This document shows positions 32,148 to 40,427 of a stretch of 45,821 nt of DNA, one piece after another. Position 1 is the first letter of the stretch. Every line of letters begins with the position of its first letter. A program made the translations under genes and the position numbers. Below the pieces are notes generated by a model that worked only from the letters and a program-made list of their open reading frames with translations, was not told the DNA's origin and ran no database searches. This DNA comes from Candidatus Intestinimonas merdavium (GTDB taxonomy: Bacteria; Bacillota; Clostridia; Oscillospirales; Oscillospiraceae), in the NCBI GenBank assembly GCA_019115785.1, contig DXCX01000057.1:1-45821 (forward strand), written 5' to 3'.

Positions 32148-32449
32148 TGATTTGGGGAAATAAATTGGCGATTCTGCCAAATAGACAAATTGGGGTAAGA
32201 AATTTTGTAGATTTTGCAAATAAATATTGTGTAAATTCCACCGTGCGGTGGGGGCTCCGCCGCTTTTGCCGCCGGATGGAAACGGTATCTGCATACATGA
32301 GTAGATTATCCTGCGCCATCTGCGCTGCCGCCCGGTATGATGACCGATGGTCCGGAAGCGGCCACCTGGCTGAGTTTGGAATGAGGGTACCTGCCCGGGG
32401 GGATGGAGTATCCGACCCAAATACTTGATGGGATCGGTGCAATTCCCCC
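32148..32449. other. Gene-free interval between the PTS and gcv blocks
   Basis: About 300 bp without a recognisable gene. The first 90 bp are AT-rich (unlike the flanks) and include a TTGGC/GCCAA palindrome near 32165-32185. The rest is of average composition, with short open frames that lack ribosome sites or family resemblance. I see no tRNA, repeat copy or known RNA motif here. Confidence 0.6.
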
Positions 32450-32478
32450 TTGCAAAGGACACGTGCGTCCGGTATACT
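32450..32478 (+). promoter_or_regulatory. Promoter of the gcv operon
   Basis: TTGCAA, 17-bp spacer, TATACT; transcript start near 32485, 20 nt before the glycine riboswitch. Confidence 0.8.
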
Positions 32479-32504
32479 GATAAGGAAGAAAATAAGCTCG
32501 GATG

Positions 32505-32673
32505 ATGGCATCGGGAGAGACCGCCTCAGGCGGCGCCGAAGGGGATTGGCAGAAAAACTCTCAGGCAAAAGTACCGGTGTCGGACGAAACTCCGAAGACC
32601 AAAAGGGCGCGTGCCCTGGAGGACCGAAGAAGCAATTTGCTCCACTGGGGCGGAGAATCTTTCAGGTAAGAAG
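32505..32673 (+). ncRNA. Tandem glycine riboswitch (gcvT type)
   Basis: Two glycine aptamers in series. Aptamer 1 (about 32509-32572) shows GGGAGAGACC, GGCGCCGAAGGGG and AAACTCTCAGGCAAAAG in the canonical order. Aptamer 2 (about 32589-32673) shows the equivalent GGACCGAAGAAGCAA and GAATCTTTCAGGTAAGAAGA. Glycine binding would switch on the operon through the terminator that follows (32674-32720). Confidence 0.95.
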
Positions 32674-32720
32674 ACGGAGGCGTGCCTTTGCTTGGCGCGC
32701 CTCCGTTTTGTGTTTTTTGT
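32674..32720 (+). terminator. Expression-platform terminator of the glycine riboswitch
   Basis: ACGGAGGCGTGCC pairs with GGCGCGCCTCCGT around TTTGCTT, followed by TTTGTGTTTTTTG. It starts right at the end of aptamer 2, so its left arm can compete with P1 of that aptamer. Confidence 0.85.
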
Positions 32721-32751
32721 CCTACCAATTCTGAGAAAGAAGGGATCGCCA

Positions 32752-33834
32752 ATGGAAAAGAAGACACCGCTGTACGACTGCCATGTGGCACTGGGCGGAA
32801 AGATCGTCCCCTTTGCCGGCTATCTGCTGCCGGTCCAGTATTCCACCGGCGTCATTGCCGAGCACATGGCTGTCCGCACCGCCGCCGGACTTTTTGACGT
32901 CTCCCACATGGGGGAGCTGGTTTTTACCGGTCCGGATGCCCTGAGAAATCTCAACCATATGCTCACCAACGACTTTACCAACATGTATGACGGCCAGGTC
33001 CGCTACTCCCCCATGTGCAACGATGACGGCGGCTGTGTGGACGATCTGATCGTCTACAAGGTCAGGGAGGGGGCCTATCTGGTGGTGGTCAACGCCGCCA
33101 ACAAGGATAAGGACGCTGCCTGGATGGCGGAACGCCTCTTCGGGGACTGCAAGATGGAGGACCTCTCGGATACCGTGGCCCAGGTGGCCCTTCAGGGTCC
33201 CAGCTCCAAGGAGATCCTCCTCAGACTGGTGGGGGAGGAGGAGCTGCCCAAGAAATATTACAGCTTCGTCCGGGAGATCACCGTGGGGGGCATCCGGTGT
33301 CTGGTTTCCCGCACCGGCTACACCGGGGAGTTCGGCTATGAGCTCTACTGTGCCACCGGAGAGGGCCCTGCCCTGTGGGACCTGCTGCTGGAGACCGGGA
33401 AGGACCTGGGTCTCATCCCCTGCGGCCTGGGCGCCCGGGACACCCTGCGTCTGGAGGCTGCCATGCCCCTCTATGGCCATGAGCTCACCGACGGCATCGG
33501 CCCCCTGGAGGCCGGTCTGGACTTTGCTGTCAAGATGGGCAAGACTGAATTCATTGGCAAGGCGGGCCTGGAGAGACGGCTGCCCCTCACCCGGACCCGG
33601 GTGGGCCTGGAGGTTACCGGACGGGGCATTGTCCGGGAGCACCAGGATATTTATATTGGGGAGCGGCTGGTGGGACAGACTACCTCCGGAACCCACGCCC
33701 CCTTCCTGGGCAAGGCCATCGCCATGGCATATCTGTCGCCGGAGGACGCCGCCGTGGGCTCCGAGGTGGCTGTGGACGTCCGGGGCCGCCGGGTGGCCTG
33801 CAAGGTGGTGCCCCTGCCCTTCTATAAGCGGTGA
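32752..33834 (+). CDS. gcvT: Glycine cleavage system T protein (aminomethyltransferase)
   Basis: THF-dependent aminomethyltransferase that releases ammonia and forms 5,10-methylene-THF from the aminomethyl-lipoyl H protein. 360 aa, normal. Motifs: [28 protein letters not shown], and the family segments [16 protein letters not shown] and [24 protein letters not shown] 32752 follows AAGAAGGGA. First structural gene of the riboswitch-controlled operon; gcvH starts 44 bp downstream. Confidence 0.97.
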   Translation: MEKKTPLYDCHVALGGKIVPFAGYLLPVQYSTGVIAEHMAVRTAAGLFDVSHMGELVFTGPDALRNLNHMLTNDFTNMYDGQVRYSPMCNDDGGCVDDLIVYKVREGAYLVVVNAANKDKDAAWMAERLFGDCKMEDLSDTVAQVALQGPSSKEILLRLVGEEELPKKYYSFVREITVGGIRCLVSRTGYTGEFGYELYCATGEGPALWDLLLETGKDLGLIPCGLGARDTLRLEAAMPLYGHELTDGIGPLEAGLDFAVKMGKTEFIGKAGLERRLPLTRTRVGLEVTGRGIVREHQDIYIGERLVGQTTSGTHAPFLGKAIAMAYLSPEDAAVGSEVAVDVRGRRVACKVVPLPFYKR

Positions 33835-33878
33835 GAACATTCCCTTTCATACCGATCAAATACAAGGAGGAATTTATC

Positions 33879-34259
33879 ATGAATACCCCTGAGCATCTCC
33901 GTTACACCAAGTCCCACGAGTGGATTCTCTTCGCCGATGACGGTACCGCCAAGGTGGGCCTCACCGACCATGCCCAGGACGCGCTGGGGGATCTGGTCTT
34001 TGTCAACCTACCCCAGGTGGGGGATACCCTCACCTGCGGCGAGGCGCTGGGGGATGTGGAGTCGGTGAAGGCCGTCTCCGACGTGTACAGCCCCGTCTCC
34101 GGTACGGTGAAGGCGGTCAACGAGGACCTGCTGGACGCCCCCGAGTCTATCAACGCCGACCCCTATGGCGCCTGGCTGGTGGAGGTGGAGGGCATCAGCG
34201 ACCAGGAGGAGCTGCTGGACGCCGCCGCCTACGAGGCCCACTGCGCCCAGGAGAGCTGA
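33879..34259 (+). CDS. gcvH: Glycine cleavage system H protein (lipoyl carrier)
   Basis: Small lipoylated carrier protein (126 aa) that shuttles the aminomethyl group between the P, T and L proteins. The lipoyl lysine lies in [15 protein letters not shown] (about K64). The N-terminal RYTKSHEWI is the usual family start. AAGGAGG precedes ATG 33879 by 8 nt. No lipoate ligase or synthase gene is in the window, so lipoylation must rely on genes elsewhere. Confidence 0.97.
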   Translation: MNTPEHLRYTKSHEWILFADDGTAKVGLTDHAQDALGDLVFVNLPQVGDTLTCGEALGDVESVKAVSDVYSPVSGTVKAVNEDLLDAPESINADPYGAWLVEVEGISDQEELLDAAAYEAHCAQES

Positions 34260-34298
34260 GCCACCAGAGAGACAACGGAAAGGAGCTGATCCAAGGAC

Positions 34299-35612
34299 AT
34301 GGGAAGCTATCTGCCATCCACTGACGGAGAACGTCAGGCCATGCTGGAGTCCATCGGCTGCCGGAGCATAGACGACCTTTACGCCCAGGTGCCTCCGGAG
34401 ATGCGGGTGGACCGCCTGGACCTGCCCGACGGAAAGAGCGAGCTGGAGGTCCGGCGTATCCTGGAGGATATGGCGGCCAAGAACACGGTCTTCCCCTCGG
34501 TGTTCCGTGGGGCGGGGGCCTACCGGCACTATATCCCCTCTATTGTCAAAAGCGTCACCAGCAAGGAGACCTTCCTCACCGCCTACACCCCCTATCAGGC
34601 CGAGCTCTCTCAGGGGGTGCTCCAGTCCATTTTTGAGTACCAGACCATGATCTGCACCCTCACCGGTATGGACGCCTCCAATGCGTCCATCTATGACGGC
34701 GCCTCCGCTGCCGCCGAGGCCGTGGCCATGTGCCGGGACCGGAAGCGGAGCACCGTCCTCCTCTCCGCCGCCATTCACCCCATGGTCCGCCGGACGGTGG
34801 AGACCTACTGCTTTGGAAACGGCATGGAGGTCAGGATTGTCCCCATGAAGAACGGCTTCACCGACGCCCATGCCCTCACTGGGCTTCTGGACGACACCGT
34901 GGCCTGCTTCTACCTCCAGCAGCCCAACTATTTCGGCCGCATTGAGTCGGCTAAGGAGCTGGGGGAGGCTGCCCACGCCGCCGGAGCCAAGTTCATCATG
35001 GGGGTCAACCCCATCGCCATGGCCGTGCTGAAGACCCCGGGGGAGTGCGGCGCCGACATCGCCGTGGGCGAGGGGCAGCCTCTGGGCATGCCCCTGAGCT
35101 TCGGCGGACCCTATCTGGGCTTTATGGCGGCCACCGCCGCCCTTACCCGGAAGCTCCCGGGCCGTATCGTGGGGGAGACCGCCGACCACGACGGCCGACG
35201 GGCCTATGTCCTCACCCTTCAGGCCAGGGAGCAGCACATCCGCCGGGAGAAGGCCTCCTCCAATGTCTGCTCCAACCAGGCTCTGTGCGCCATGACCGCC
35301 GCCGTCTATCTGGCCGCCATGGGTCCCCAGGGTCTGCGGCAGGCCGCCGAGAGCTGCATGGCCCACGCCCGGTACACCGCTGAGCGGGTGTGTGATGTGC
35401 CCGGCTTCGACATGGTCTACCCCGGCCCTTATTTCCACGAGTTTGTGACTACCTGCCCCTGCAAGCCGGAAAAGCTCCTGAACGGGCTGGCCAAGCGGGG
35501 TATTCTGGGTCCCCTCCCCCTGGAGGACGGCAACCTGCTGTGGTGTGCCACAGAGATGAACACCAAGGGCGAGATCGACGCCCTGGAACAGGCCATTCGG
35601 GAGGTGATATGA
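34299..35612 (+). CDS. gcvPA: Glycine dehydrogenase (decarboxylating) subunit 1
   Basis: N-terminal half of the P protein in the two-subunit form typical of Firmicutes (437 aa). Together with GcvPB it decarboxylates glycine using PLP. Motifs: YRHYIPSIVKSVTSKETFLTAYTPYQ with the family glycine-rich FRGAGAY before it, YDGASAAAEAVAMC, and VGEGQPLGMPLSFGGPYLGFMA. It starts at ATG 34299, with AAGGAG upstream. The stop is immediately followed by the GTG of gcvPB. Confidence 0.97.
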   Translation: MGSYLPSTDGERQAMLESIGCRSIDDLYAQVPPEMRVDRLDLPDGKSELEVRRILEDMAAKNTVFPSVFRGAGAYRHYIPSIVKSVTSKETFLTAYTPYQAELSQGVLQSIFEYQTMICTLTGMDASNASIYDGASAAAEAVAMCRDRKRSTVLLSAAIHPMVRRTVETYCFGNGMEVRIVPMKNGFTDAHALTGLLDDTVACFYLQQPNYFGRIESAKELGEAAHAAGAKFIMGVNPIAMAVLKTPGECGADIAVGEGQPLGMPLSFGGPYLGFMAATAALTRKLPGRIVGETADHDGRRAYVLTLQAREQHIRREKASSNVCSNQALCAMTAAVYLAAMGPQGLRQAAESCMAHARYTAERVCDVPGFDMVYPGPYFHEFVTTCPCKPEKLLNGLAKRGILGPLPLEDGNLLWCATEMNTKGEIDALEQAIREVI

Positions 35613-37061
35613 GTGGAACTGCTGTTTGAAAAGAGCCGAAAGGGGCGCCGGTGCGATCTGCTGCCCCCCCTGGATGTACCCCCCGCCCACCTGATGGCGG
35701 GGATGGAGCGGGAGCGCCCCCTGGATCTGCCGGAGCTCTCCGAGGTGGACCTGACCCGGCACTATTCCGCCCTGGAGCGGCGGGCCCACGGGGTCAATAA
35801 CGGCTTTTATCCTCTGGGCTCCTGCACCATGAAGTACAATCCCAAGATCAATGAGGAAATGGCCGCCCTGCCTGGCTTTGCCGGGGTCCACCCCACCCAG
35901 GATGCCGACACCGCCCAGGGCTGTCTGGAGGTCCTCTATCTGGCCGAGGAGCTCCTGTGCGAGATCACCGGCATGGACGCCATGACCTTTCAGCCCGCCG
36001 CCGGCGCCCACGGGGAGTTTACCGCCCTGCTGATGGTGAAGAAGTACCACCTGGACCGGGGGGATACCGCCCGGACCAAGATCCTGGTACCCGATTCCGC
36101 CCACGGCACCAACCCGGCCTCTGCCGCCATGTGCGGGTTCACCGTGGTCAACGTGCCCTCCAACCCGGCCGGCGGAGTGGACCTGGAGGCCCTAAAGGCC
36201 GCTGCCGGTCCCGATACCGCCGCCCTCATGCTCACCAACCCCAACACCCTGGGCCTCTTTGACCCCAATATCCTGGAGATCACCCAAATCGTCCATGACG
36301 CCGGTGGGCTGTGCTACTACGACGGCGCCAACCTCAACGCCGTCATGGGGGTGGTCCGCCCGGGGGACATGGGCTTTGACCTGGTCCACCTGAACCTTCA
36401 CAAGACCTTCTCTACCCCCCACGGCGGCGGCGGGCCTGGTTCCGGCCCTGTGGGCTGCAAAAAATTCCTCCGGGATTTTCTGCCTGCCTTCCACGTGGAG
36501 GAGGGGGCCGATGGACTGGAGTTCCGGGACCCAGCCAAGAGCGTTGGCAGCGTAAAGGAGTTTTATGGTAACTTCAGTGTAGTGGTGAAGGCCCTGGCCT
36601 ATCTCCTCACCCTGGGGGCCGAGGGCATCCCCGAGGCCGCCAAGGGGGCGGTGCTCAACGCCAACTATCTGCGGGAAAAGCTGCGGGGGACCTACGACAT
36701 CGCCTACGGAGACGGACCCTGCATGCACGAGTTCGTGCTCACCCTGTCGGGGCTCAAAAAGGAGACAGGGGTCTCGGCTATGGACGTGGCCAAGGCCCTG
36801 CTGGACCACGGCATCCACCCGCCCACCATGTACTTCCCCCTCATTGTGGAGGAGGCCCTCATGTTTGAGCCCACCGAGACCGAGTCCAGGGAGACCCTGG
36901 ACCAGGCCGCGGAGGTGCTCAAGGGCATCCGCGCCCAGGCAGACGCCCAGCCGGAGGCTCTCCACGCCGCCCCCACCACCACCCCCATCGGACGGCCCGA
37001 CGAGGTCAAGGCCGCCCGCCACCCGGTGCTGCGGTATACGCCGCCGGAGGACAGGGCATGA
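35613..37061 (+). CDS. gcvPB: Glycine dehydrogenase (decarboxylating) subunit 2
   Basis: PLP-carrying half of the P protein (482 aa). The PLP lysine is in LHKTFSTPHGGGGPGSGPVG (K264). Other family motifs: YPLGSCTMKYNPKINE, QPAAGAHGEFT, DSAHGTNPASAAMCGF. The GTG start at 35613 directly abuts the TGA of gcvPA with no gap; an overlapping ATG at 35608 is out of frame. The C-terminal tail (after the DQAAEVLKGI helix) is rich in Ala/Pro/Thr. The stop overlaps the lpdA ATG (ATGA), so translation is coupled. Confidence 0.97.
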   Translation: MELLFEKSRKGRRCDLLPPLDVPPAHLMAGMERERPLDLPELSEVDLTRHYSALERRAHGVNNGFYPLGSCTMKYNPKINEEMAALPGFAGVHPTQDADTAQGCLEVLYLAEELLCEITGMDAMTFQPAAGAHGEFTALLMVKKYHLDRGDTARTKILVPDSAHGTNPASAAMCGFTVVNVPSNPAGGVDLEALKAAAGPDTAALMLTNPNTLGLFDPNILEITQIVHDAGGLCYYDGANLNAVMGVVRPGDMGFDLVHLNLHKTFSTPHGGGGPGSGPVGCKKFLRDFLPAFHVEEGADGLEFRDPAKSVGSVKEFYGNFSVVVKALAYLLTLGAEGIPEAAKGAVLNANYLREKLRGTYDIAYGDGPCMHEFVLTLSGLKKETGVSAMDVAKALLDHGIHPPTMYFPLIVEEALMFEPTETESRETLDQAAEVLKGIRAQADAQPEALHAAPTTTPIGRPDEVKAARHPVLRYTPPEDRA

Positions 37062-38440
37062 GCTGGGACCTCATCGTCATCGGCGGCGGCCCCGGTGGAT
37101 ACACCGCCGCCATCCGGGCCGCCCAGCTGGGCCTGCGCACCGCCCTGGTGGAGCGGGACGCTGTGGGCGGCACCTGTCTCAACCGGGGGTGTATCCCCAC
37201 TAAGGCCCTCATTCACGCCGCCGAGCGATATGAGGAGATGAGCCAGTGCGGCGTCTTCGGCCTGCGGGCGGAGGGAGTCAGCTTTGACTACTCCGCCATG
37301 TGTGCCCGCCGGGACCAGGTGGTGGGGCAGCTGCGGGAGGGCGTGGAGCGGCTGCTCAAGGGCAACAAGGTGGACCGGATCACCGGCGCCGCCCACATCC
37401 TGGGACCCGGCAGGGTTCGGGTGGGGGAGGAGGTGCTGGAGGGGACAAATCTCCTCATCGCTGTGGGTTCCCGGCCCGCCCTGCCGCCGGTGCCGGGGCT
37501 GGACCTGCCCGGCGTCCTCACCAGCGACGACCTGCTCACGGGGACCGGCTTTTATCAGCGCCTTGTCATCATCGGCGGGGGCGTCATCGGCATGGAGTTT
37601 GCCGGACTCTATCGGGCCCTGGGGGCCGAGGTCACCGTGGTGGAGGCCCTGGACCGGGTGCTTCCCACCCTGGACCGGGAGCTCTCCCAGAGCCTGAGCA
37701 TGCTCATGAAGAAAAAGGGTGTGAAGCTCTGCACCGGCGCGGTGGTGGAGCATGTGGAGCGGGGCCCGGATGGACTTTGCTGCACCTATACCGCAAAGGA
37801 CAAGACTGAGACGGTGACCGCCGACGCCGTGCTGGTGGCCACCGGCCGCAGGGCCAATACCGACGGGCTGTGCGCTCCGGAGGTGGATCTGGGCCTGGAG
37901 CGGGGGGCCATCCCGGTGGACGGGCGTTTCCAGACCAGGGTCCCCGGCATCTATGCCATTGGGGATGTGGTGAAGGGCAGCATCCAGCTGGCCCACGCCG
38001 CCGCCGCCCAGGGCATCAACGCCGTGAGCCTACTGGCGGGGCGGGAGCCTCCCATGGACCTGAGCGTGGTCCCCTCCTGCGTGTATGTCCGGCCAGAGAT
38101 GGCCTCCGTGGGGCGGACCGAGGCCGGGTGCAGGGAGGCGGGCATCCCCGTCAAAACGGCCAAGTACCTTACCGGGAGCAACAGCCGCAGCGTCATCACC
38201 GATGCCGGGCGGGGCTTTATCAAGGTGGTCTATCATGGAGAGACCGGTGTGGTGCTGGGGGCCCAACTCCTGTGTGAGCGGGCCACCGACCTGGTGGGGG
38301 CGTTCACCTCCGCCATCTCCCGGGGAGAGACCCTGGAGGATATGGCCCGGGTGATCCGCGCCCACCCAACCTTCGCCGAGGGGATCGGCGAGGCGGCGGA
38401 GGCCGGGTTGGGCCTGAGCATCCACCAGCTCAACCGATAA
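37058..38440 (+). CDS. lpdA: Dihydrolipoyl dehydrogenase (glycine cleavage L protein)
   Basis: FAD-dependent disulfide oxidoreductase (460 aa) that re-oxidises the lipoyl group of GcvH with NAD+. Features: FAD loop VIGGGPGGYTAAI, redox-active CLNRGC (C40 and C45), NAD loop VIIGGGVIGMEFAG, second FAD motif GIYAIGDVV and the C-terminal His-Glu pair in RAHPTFAEGIGEAA. The ATG overlaps the gcvPB stop. Being in the operon, it is probably dedicated to glycine cleavage. A bidirectional terminator follows. Confidence 0.96.
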   Translation: MSWDLIVIGGGPGGYTAAIRAAQLGLRTALVERDAVGGTCLNRGCIPTKALIHAAERYEEMSQCGVFGLRAEGVSFDYSAMCARRDQVVGQLREGVERLLKGNKVDRITGAAHILGPGRVRVGEEVLEGTNLLIAVGSRPALPPVPGLDLPGVLTSDDLLTGTGFYQRLVIIGGGVIGMEFAGLYRALGAEVTVVEALDRVLPTLDRELSQSLSMLMKKKGVKLCTGAVVEHVERGPDGLCCTYTAKDKTETVTADAVLVATGRRANTDGLCAPEVDLGLERGAIPVDGRFQTRVPGIYAIGDVVKGSIQLAHAAAAQGINAVSLLAGREPPMDLSVVPSCVYVRPEMASVGRTEAGCREAGIPVKTAKYLTGSNSRSVITDAGRGFIKVVYHGETGVVLGAQLLCERATDLVGAFTSAISRGETLEDMARVIRAHPTFAEGIGEAAEAGLGLSIHQLNR

Positions 38441-38451
38441 ATTCCATATGG

Positions 38452-38495
38452 AAAGCGGTCCGCGGGGCGTTTAAAACGCTCCGCAGACCGCTTTT
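38452..38495. terminator. Bidirectional terminator between lpdA and the XRE gene
   Basis: An 18-bp stem with two mismatches (AAAGCGGTCCGCGGGGCG against CGCTCCGCAGACCGCTTT), a TTTAAAA loop and a T run on the plus strand; A-rich at the other foot. Confidence 0.85.
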
Positions 38496-38496
38496 G

Positions 38497-38688
38497 TCAG
38501 CTCGGGGTAAAGAGACCGTCCACGGTGGTGCTCAGGGTCTTGGCCAGCCGGAAGGCGAGGGAAAGGGTGGGGTCATACTTGTTATTTTCAATGGCGTTGA
38601 TGGTCTGACGGGAGACGCCGCAGGCTTTGGCCAGGGCGCCCTGGGAGAGTCCCAGCGCCTCCCGCCGCTCCTTGATCTGATTGTCCAT
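38497..38688 (-). CDS. Small XRE-family regulator (HTH_3)
   Basis: A 63-residue DNA-binding protein consisting of just one helix-turn-helix domain: QIKERREALGLSQGALAKACGVSRQTINAIENNKYDPTLSLAFRLAKTL, shown here by its parts LSQGALAKACGVSRQTINAI and YDPTLSLAFRLAKTL. It begins 2 bp after the stop of the upstream membrane-protein gene (TGAAGATG), so the two form an operon. Such regulator/membrane-protein pairs are frequent in Firmicutes, but the signal is unknown. A repeated operator-like motif surrounds the operon promoter at 39018-39089, suggesting autoregulation. Confidence 0.88.
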   Translation of the reverse strand: MDNQIKERREALGLSQGALAKACGVSRQTINAIENNKYDPTLSLAFRLAKTLSTTVDGLFTPS

Positions 38689-38690
38689 CT

Positions 38691-38987
38691 TCAGCCCCCG
38701 TATCTGGAGCGATAATAGAGCAGGAAGACAAAGTACAAAGTGGCTATAGTGGTAAGCAGAGTATAGGGGTTGAGACCCTCATAGCCACGCACAAAGTTCA
38801 GGGCCACGCGGAGGACCAGATACCCCGCGATGCCGCCCAGGGTGGAGGCGCTGGCCTTCCAGACAACGAGCCGCCGCCGTTCGTCCCCCGGGCGGATGAG
38901 CGAGATCACCAGAGCGAGGTCCAGGGCGGTGAGCCCCACCAGGAGGAGCAGAAACAGATAGGGCGCGATATGGGTAAGGGCGGGCAC
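38691..38987 (-). CDS. Small three-helix membrane protein, partner of the XRE regulator
   Basis: A 98-residue protein of unknown function with three hydrophobic stretches: IAPYLFLLLLVGLTALDLAL, STLGGIAGYLVLRVALNFV and LLTTIATLYFVFLLYY, separated by short charged loops (RPGDERRR). It is the first gene of a two-gene operon with the XRE regulator. No family motif was recognised. By analogy with similar pairs, the membrane protein could be the sensor or the regulated effector; this is inference only. Confidence 0.75.
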   Translation of the reverse strand: MPALTHIAPYLFLLLLVGLTALDLALVISLIRPGDERRRLVVWKASASTLGGIAGYLVLRVALNFVRGYEGLNPYTLLTTIATLYFVFLLYYRSRYGG

Positions 38988-39017
38988 GGACGAATCCCCC
39001 TTTCGTAATATGCGCTT

Positions 39018-39089
39018 AAACTGTAAAAAACTTTTTACACTGTAAGTGTAGCAAAAGCGGGGAAGAGTGTCAAGAACTTTTTACAGTTT
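39018..39089 (-). promoter_or_regulatory. Promoter with repeated operators for the XRE operon
   Basis: On the minus strand, a near-consensus promoter: TTGACA (39073-39068), 17-bp spacer, TACACT (39050-39045). It is bracketed by an imperfect palindrome TGTAAAAAACTTTTTACA (39022-39039, downstream of the start) and AACTTTTTACAGTTT (39075-39089, just upstream of the -35). The latter is a 12-bp inverted copy of AAACTGTAAAAA at 39018-39029. This arrangement suggests repression by the encoded XRE protein. Confidence 0.75.
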
Positions 39090-39101
39090 GATGGGTACGT
39101 C

Positions 39102-39130
39102 TTTGCAAAAGGCGGGAACCGTGGTACACT
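39102..39130 (+). promoter_or_regulatory. Promoter of gluQ
   Basis: TTTGCA, 17-bp spacer, TACACT, about 40 bp before the ATG at 39170. It lies next to the operator at 39075-39089, so the XRE protein might also affect it. Confidence 0.55.
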
Positions 39131-39169
39131 CAACGAGAGAAAGTCGGTAATGGGAGGAGTGTGGAGCAT

Positions 39170-40117
39170 ATGGCGGAGAAGGGGCGGTTTGCCCCCAGTC
39201 CCAGTGGGCGGATGCATCTGGGAAATCTGTTTTCCTTTCTTGTGGCCTGGCTGGATGCCCGGTCGGCAGGGGGAAGGATGGTCCTGCGGATGGAGGACCT
39301 GGACCCGGACCGCACCGGAGAACCCTGGACCAGCCATATTGTGGAGGACCTGAGGTGGTTGGGCCTGGACTGGGAGGAGGGCTACGGCGTGGGGGGACCG
39401 GATGGGCCCTATGCCCAGCGGGAGCGTACCGCCTTCTATGACGCCGCCTTTCAAAGGCTTCAGGCCGCGGGAGTGGTCTACCCCTGCTGGTGTAGCCGGG
39501 CCCAGCGGCTGGCCGCCTCGGCCCCACATTTGGGGGAGGAGCGGGATTTGGGACACTGCCCCTGCCGGGACCTATCCCAGGTGGAGCGGGAGGACAGGGC
39601 CATGGTGCGGGCGCCGGCCTGGAAAGCGGCCCTCCCCCATGAGAGGGTCCGGTTCCGGGATCTGGTGCAGGGGGAACAGGTCTTTGACCTGGCCCGAGAC
39701 TGCGGCGATTTTGTCATTCGCCGGGCCGATGGGGTGTACGGCTACCAGCTGGCAGTGACGGTGGACGACGCCCTGATGGGGATCACCCGGGTGGTGCGGG
39801 GCAGGGATCTGCTGGACTCTGCCGCCCGTCAGATCTGGCTCATGGGGCAGCTGGGATACCGCCCGCCGGTCTACGCCCATGTGCCGCTGCTGCTCTCGCC
39901 GGATGGCCGCCGTCTCTCCAAGCGGGAGCGGGATCTGGATCTGGGGGTGCTGCGCCAATCTCATCGCCCCGAGGAGCTCTTGGGCGCTTTGGCTTGGCTG
40001 GCTGGACTGCGAAAGGAGCCGGCTCCAGTCACAGCGGAGGCGCTGGCCCGGGACTTCTCCTGGAACCGGGTAACCCAGGCAGATCTGATCCTCCAAGCAG
40101 GGGCCCTTGCCAAATAG
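39170..40117 (+). CDS. gluQ: Glutamyl-Q tRNA(Asp) synthetase
   Basis: Paralogue of the GluRS catalytic core that attaches glutamate to queuosine in the tRNA(Asp) anticodon; lacks the anticodon-binding domain. 315 aa, in the usual range. Motifs: class I HIGH-like PSPSGRMHLGNL, RMEDLDPDR, zinc-site cysteines CWCSRAQ and GHCPCRD, and a KMSKS-like RLSKRERD. ATG 39170 has GGGAGGAG about 10 nt upstream; GTG 39161 is too close to that site. No queuosine biosynthesis genes are adjacent. The alternative, a truncated GluRS, is unlikely since the Zn motif and length fit GluQ. Confidence 0.9.
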   Translation: MAEKGRFAPSPSGRMHLGNLFSFLVAWLDARSAGGRMVLRMEDLDPDRTGEPWTSHIVEDLRWLGLDWEEGYGVGGPDGPYAQRERTAFYDAAFQRLQAAGVVYPCWCSRAQRLAASAPHLGEERDLGHCPCRDLSQVEREDRAMVRAPAWKAALPHERVRFRDLVQGEQVFDLARDCGDFVIRRADGVYGYQLAVTVDDALMGITRVVRGRDLLDSAARQIWLMGQLGYRPPVYAHVPLLLSPDGRRLSKRERDLDLGVLRQSHRPEELLGALAWLAGLRKEPAPVTAEALARDFSWNRVTQADLILQAGALAK

Positions 40118-40129
40118 GGGCCGCCCCAG

Positions 40130-40158
40130 TTGACAAATTCCCTCGACTGTGGTAGAAT
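40130..40158 (+). promoter_or_regulatory. Promoter of the lysine-riboswitch transporter operon
   Basis: Perfect TTGACA, 17-bp spacer, TAGAAT; transcript start near 40165, directly before the L box. Confidence 0.9.
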
Positions 40159-40171
40159 CCCTTGCAATTAA

Positions 40172-40338
40172 AGATGATAGAGGCGCAACGCCCATCAGTA
40201 CCCCCGCTGAGGCCCACGGAGGCCGGTGATCCGGGGGGAAAGGGAGCTTTGCCGAAATGGGCTGTCCGCCGTGGGACAGCCTGTTGGGCGTCGGGAGAAG
40301 ATCCCGCCGACTGTCACATTGCGTGGAGTGCTATCGTC
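40172..40338 (+). ncRNA. Lysine riboswitch (L box)
   Basis: Contains the conserved L-box elements in order: GATAGAGGCGCAA, ATCAGTA, GGGGAAAGGGAGC, TTGCCGAAATGGGCTG, CGACTGTCA and GTGGAGTGCTATC, with P1 formed by GATAG (40176-40180) and CTATC (40331-40335). A terminator follows 22 nt later. Lysine binding is expected to turn the downstream ABC transporter off. Confidence 0.95.
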
Positions 40339-40360
40339 CTTTTTCATACTTTTTGATGAG

Positions 40361-40396
40361 AAACGACTGCTGGCCATCTGCCGCTGTCGTTTTTTG
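40361..40396 (+). terminator. Lysine riboswitch expression-platform terminator
   Basis: AAACGACTGC pairs with GCTGTCGTTT (one mismatch), followed by a T run. Confidence 0.75.
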
Positions 40397-40427
40397 TTTT
40401 GGAATGGAAAGAAAGGAAGGATTATGA

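Noticed and set aside
32148-32449. tRNA or small protein gene in the AT-rich interval
   Set aside because: No cloverleaf or TψC-arm motif and no open frame with a ribosome site were found.
39161-39169. GTG at 39161 as gluQ start
   Set aside because: The GGGAGGAG ribosome site ends 1 nt before it, whereas ATG 39170 has suitable spacing.
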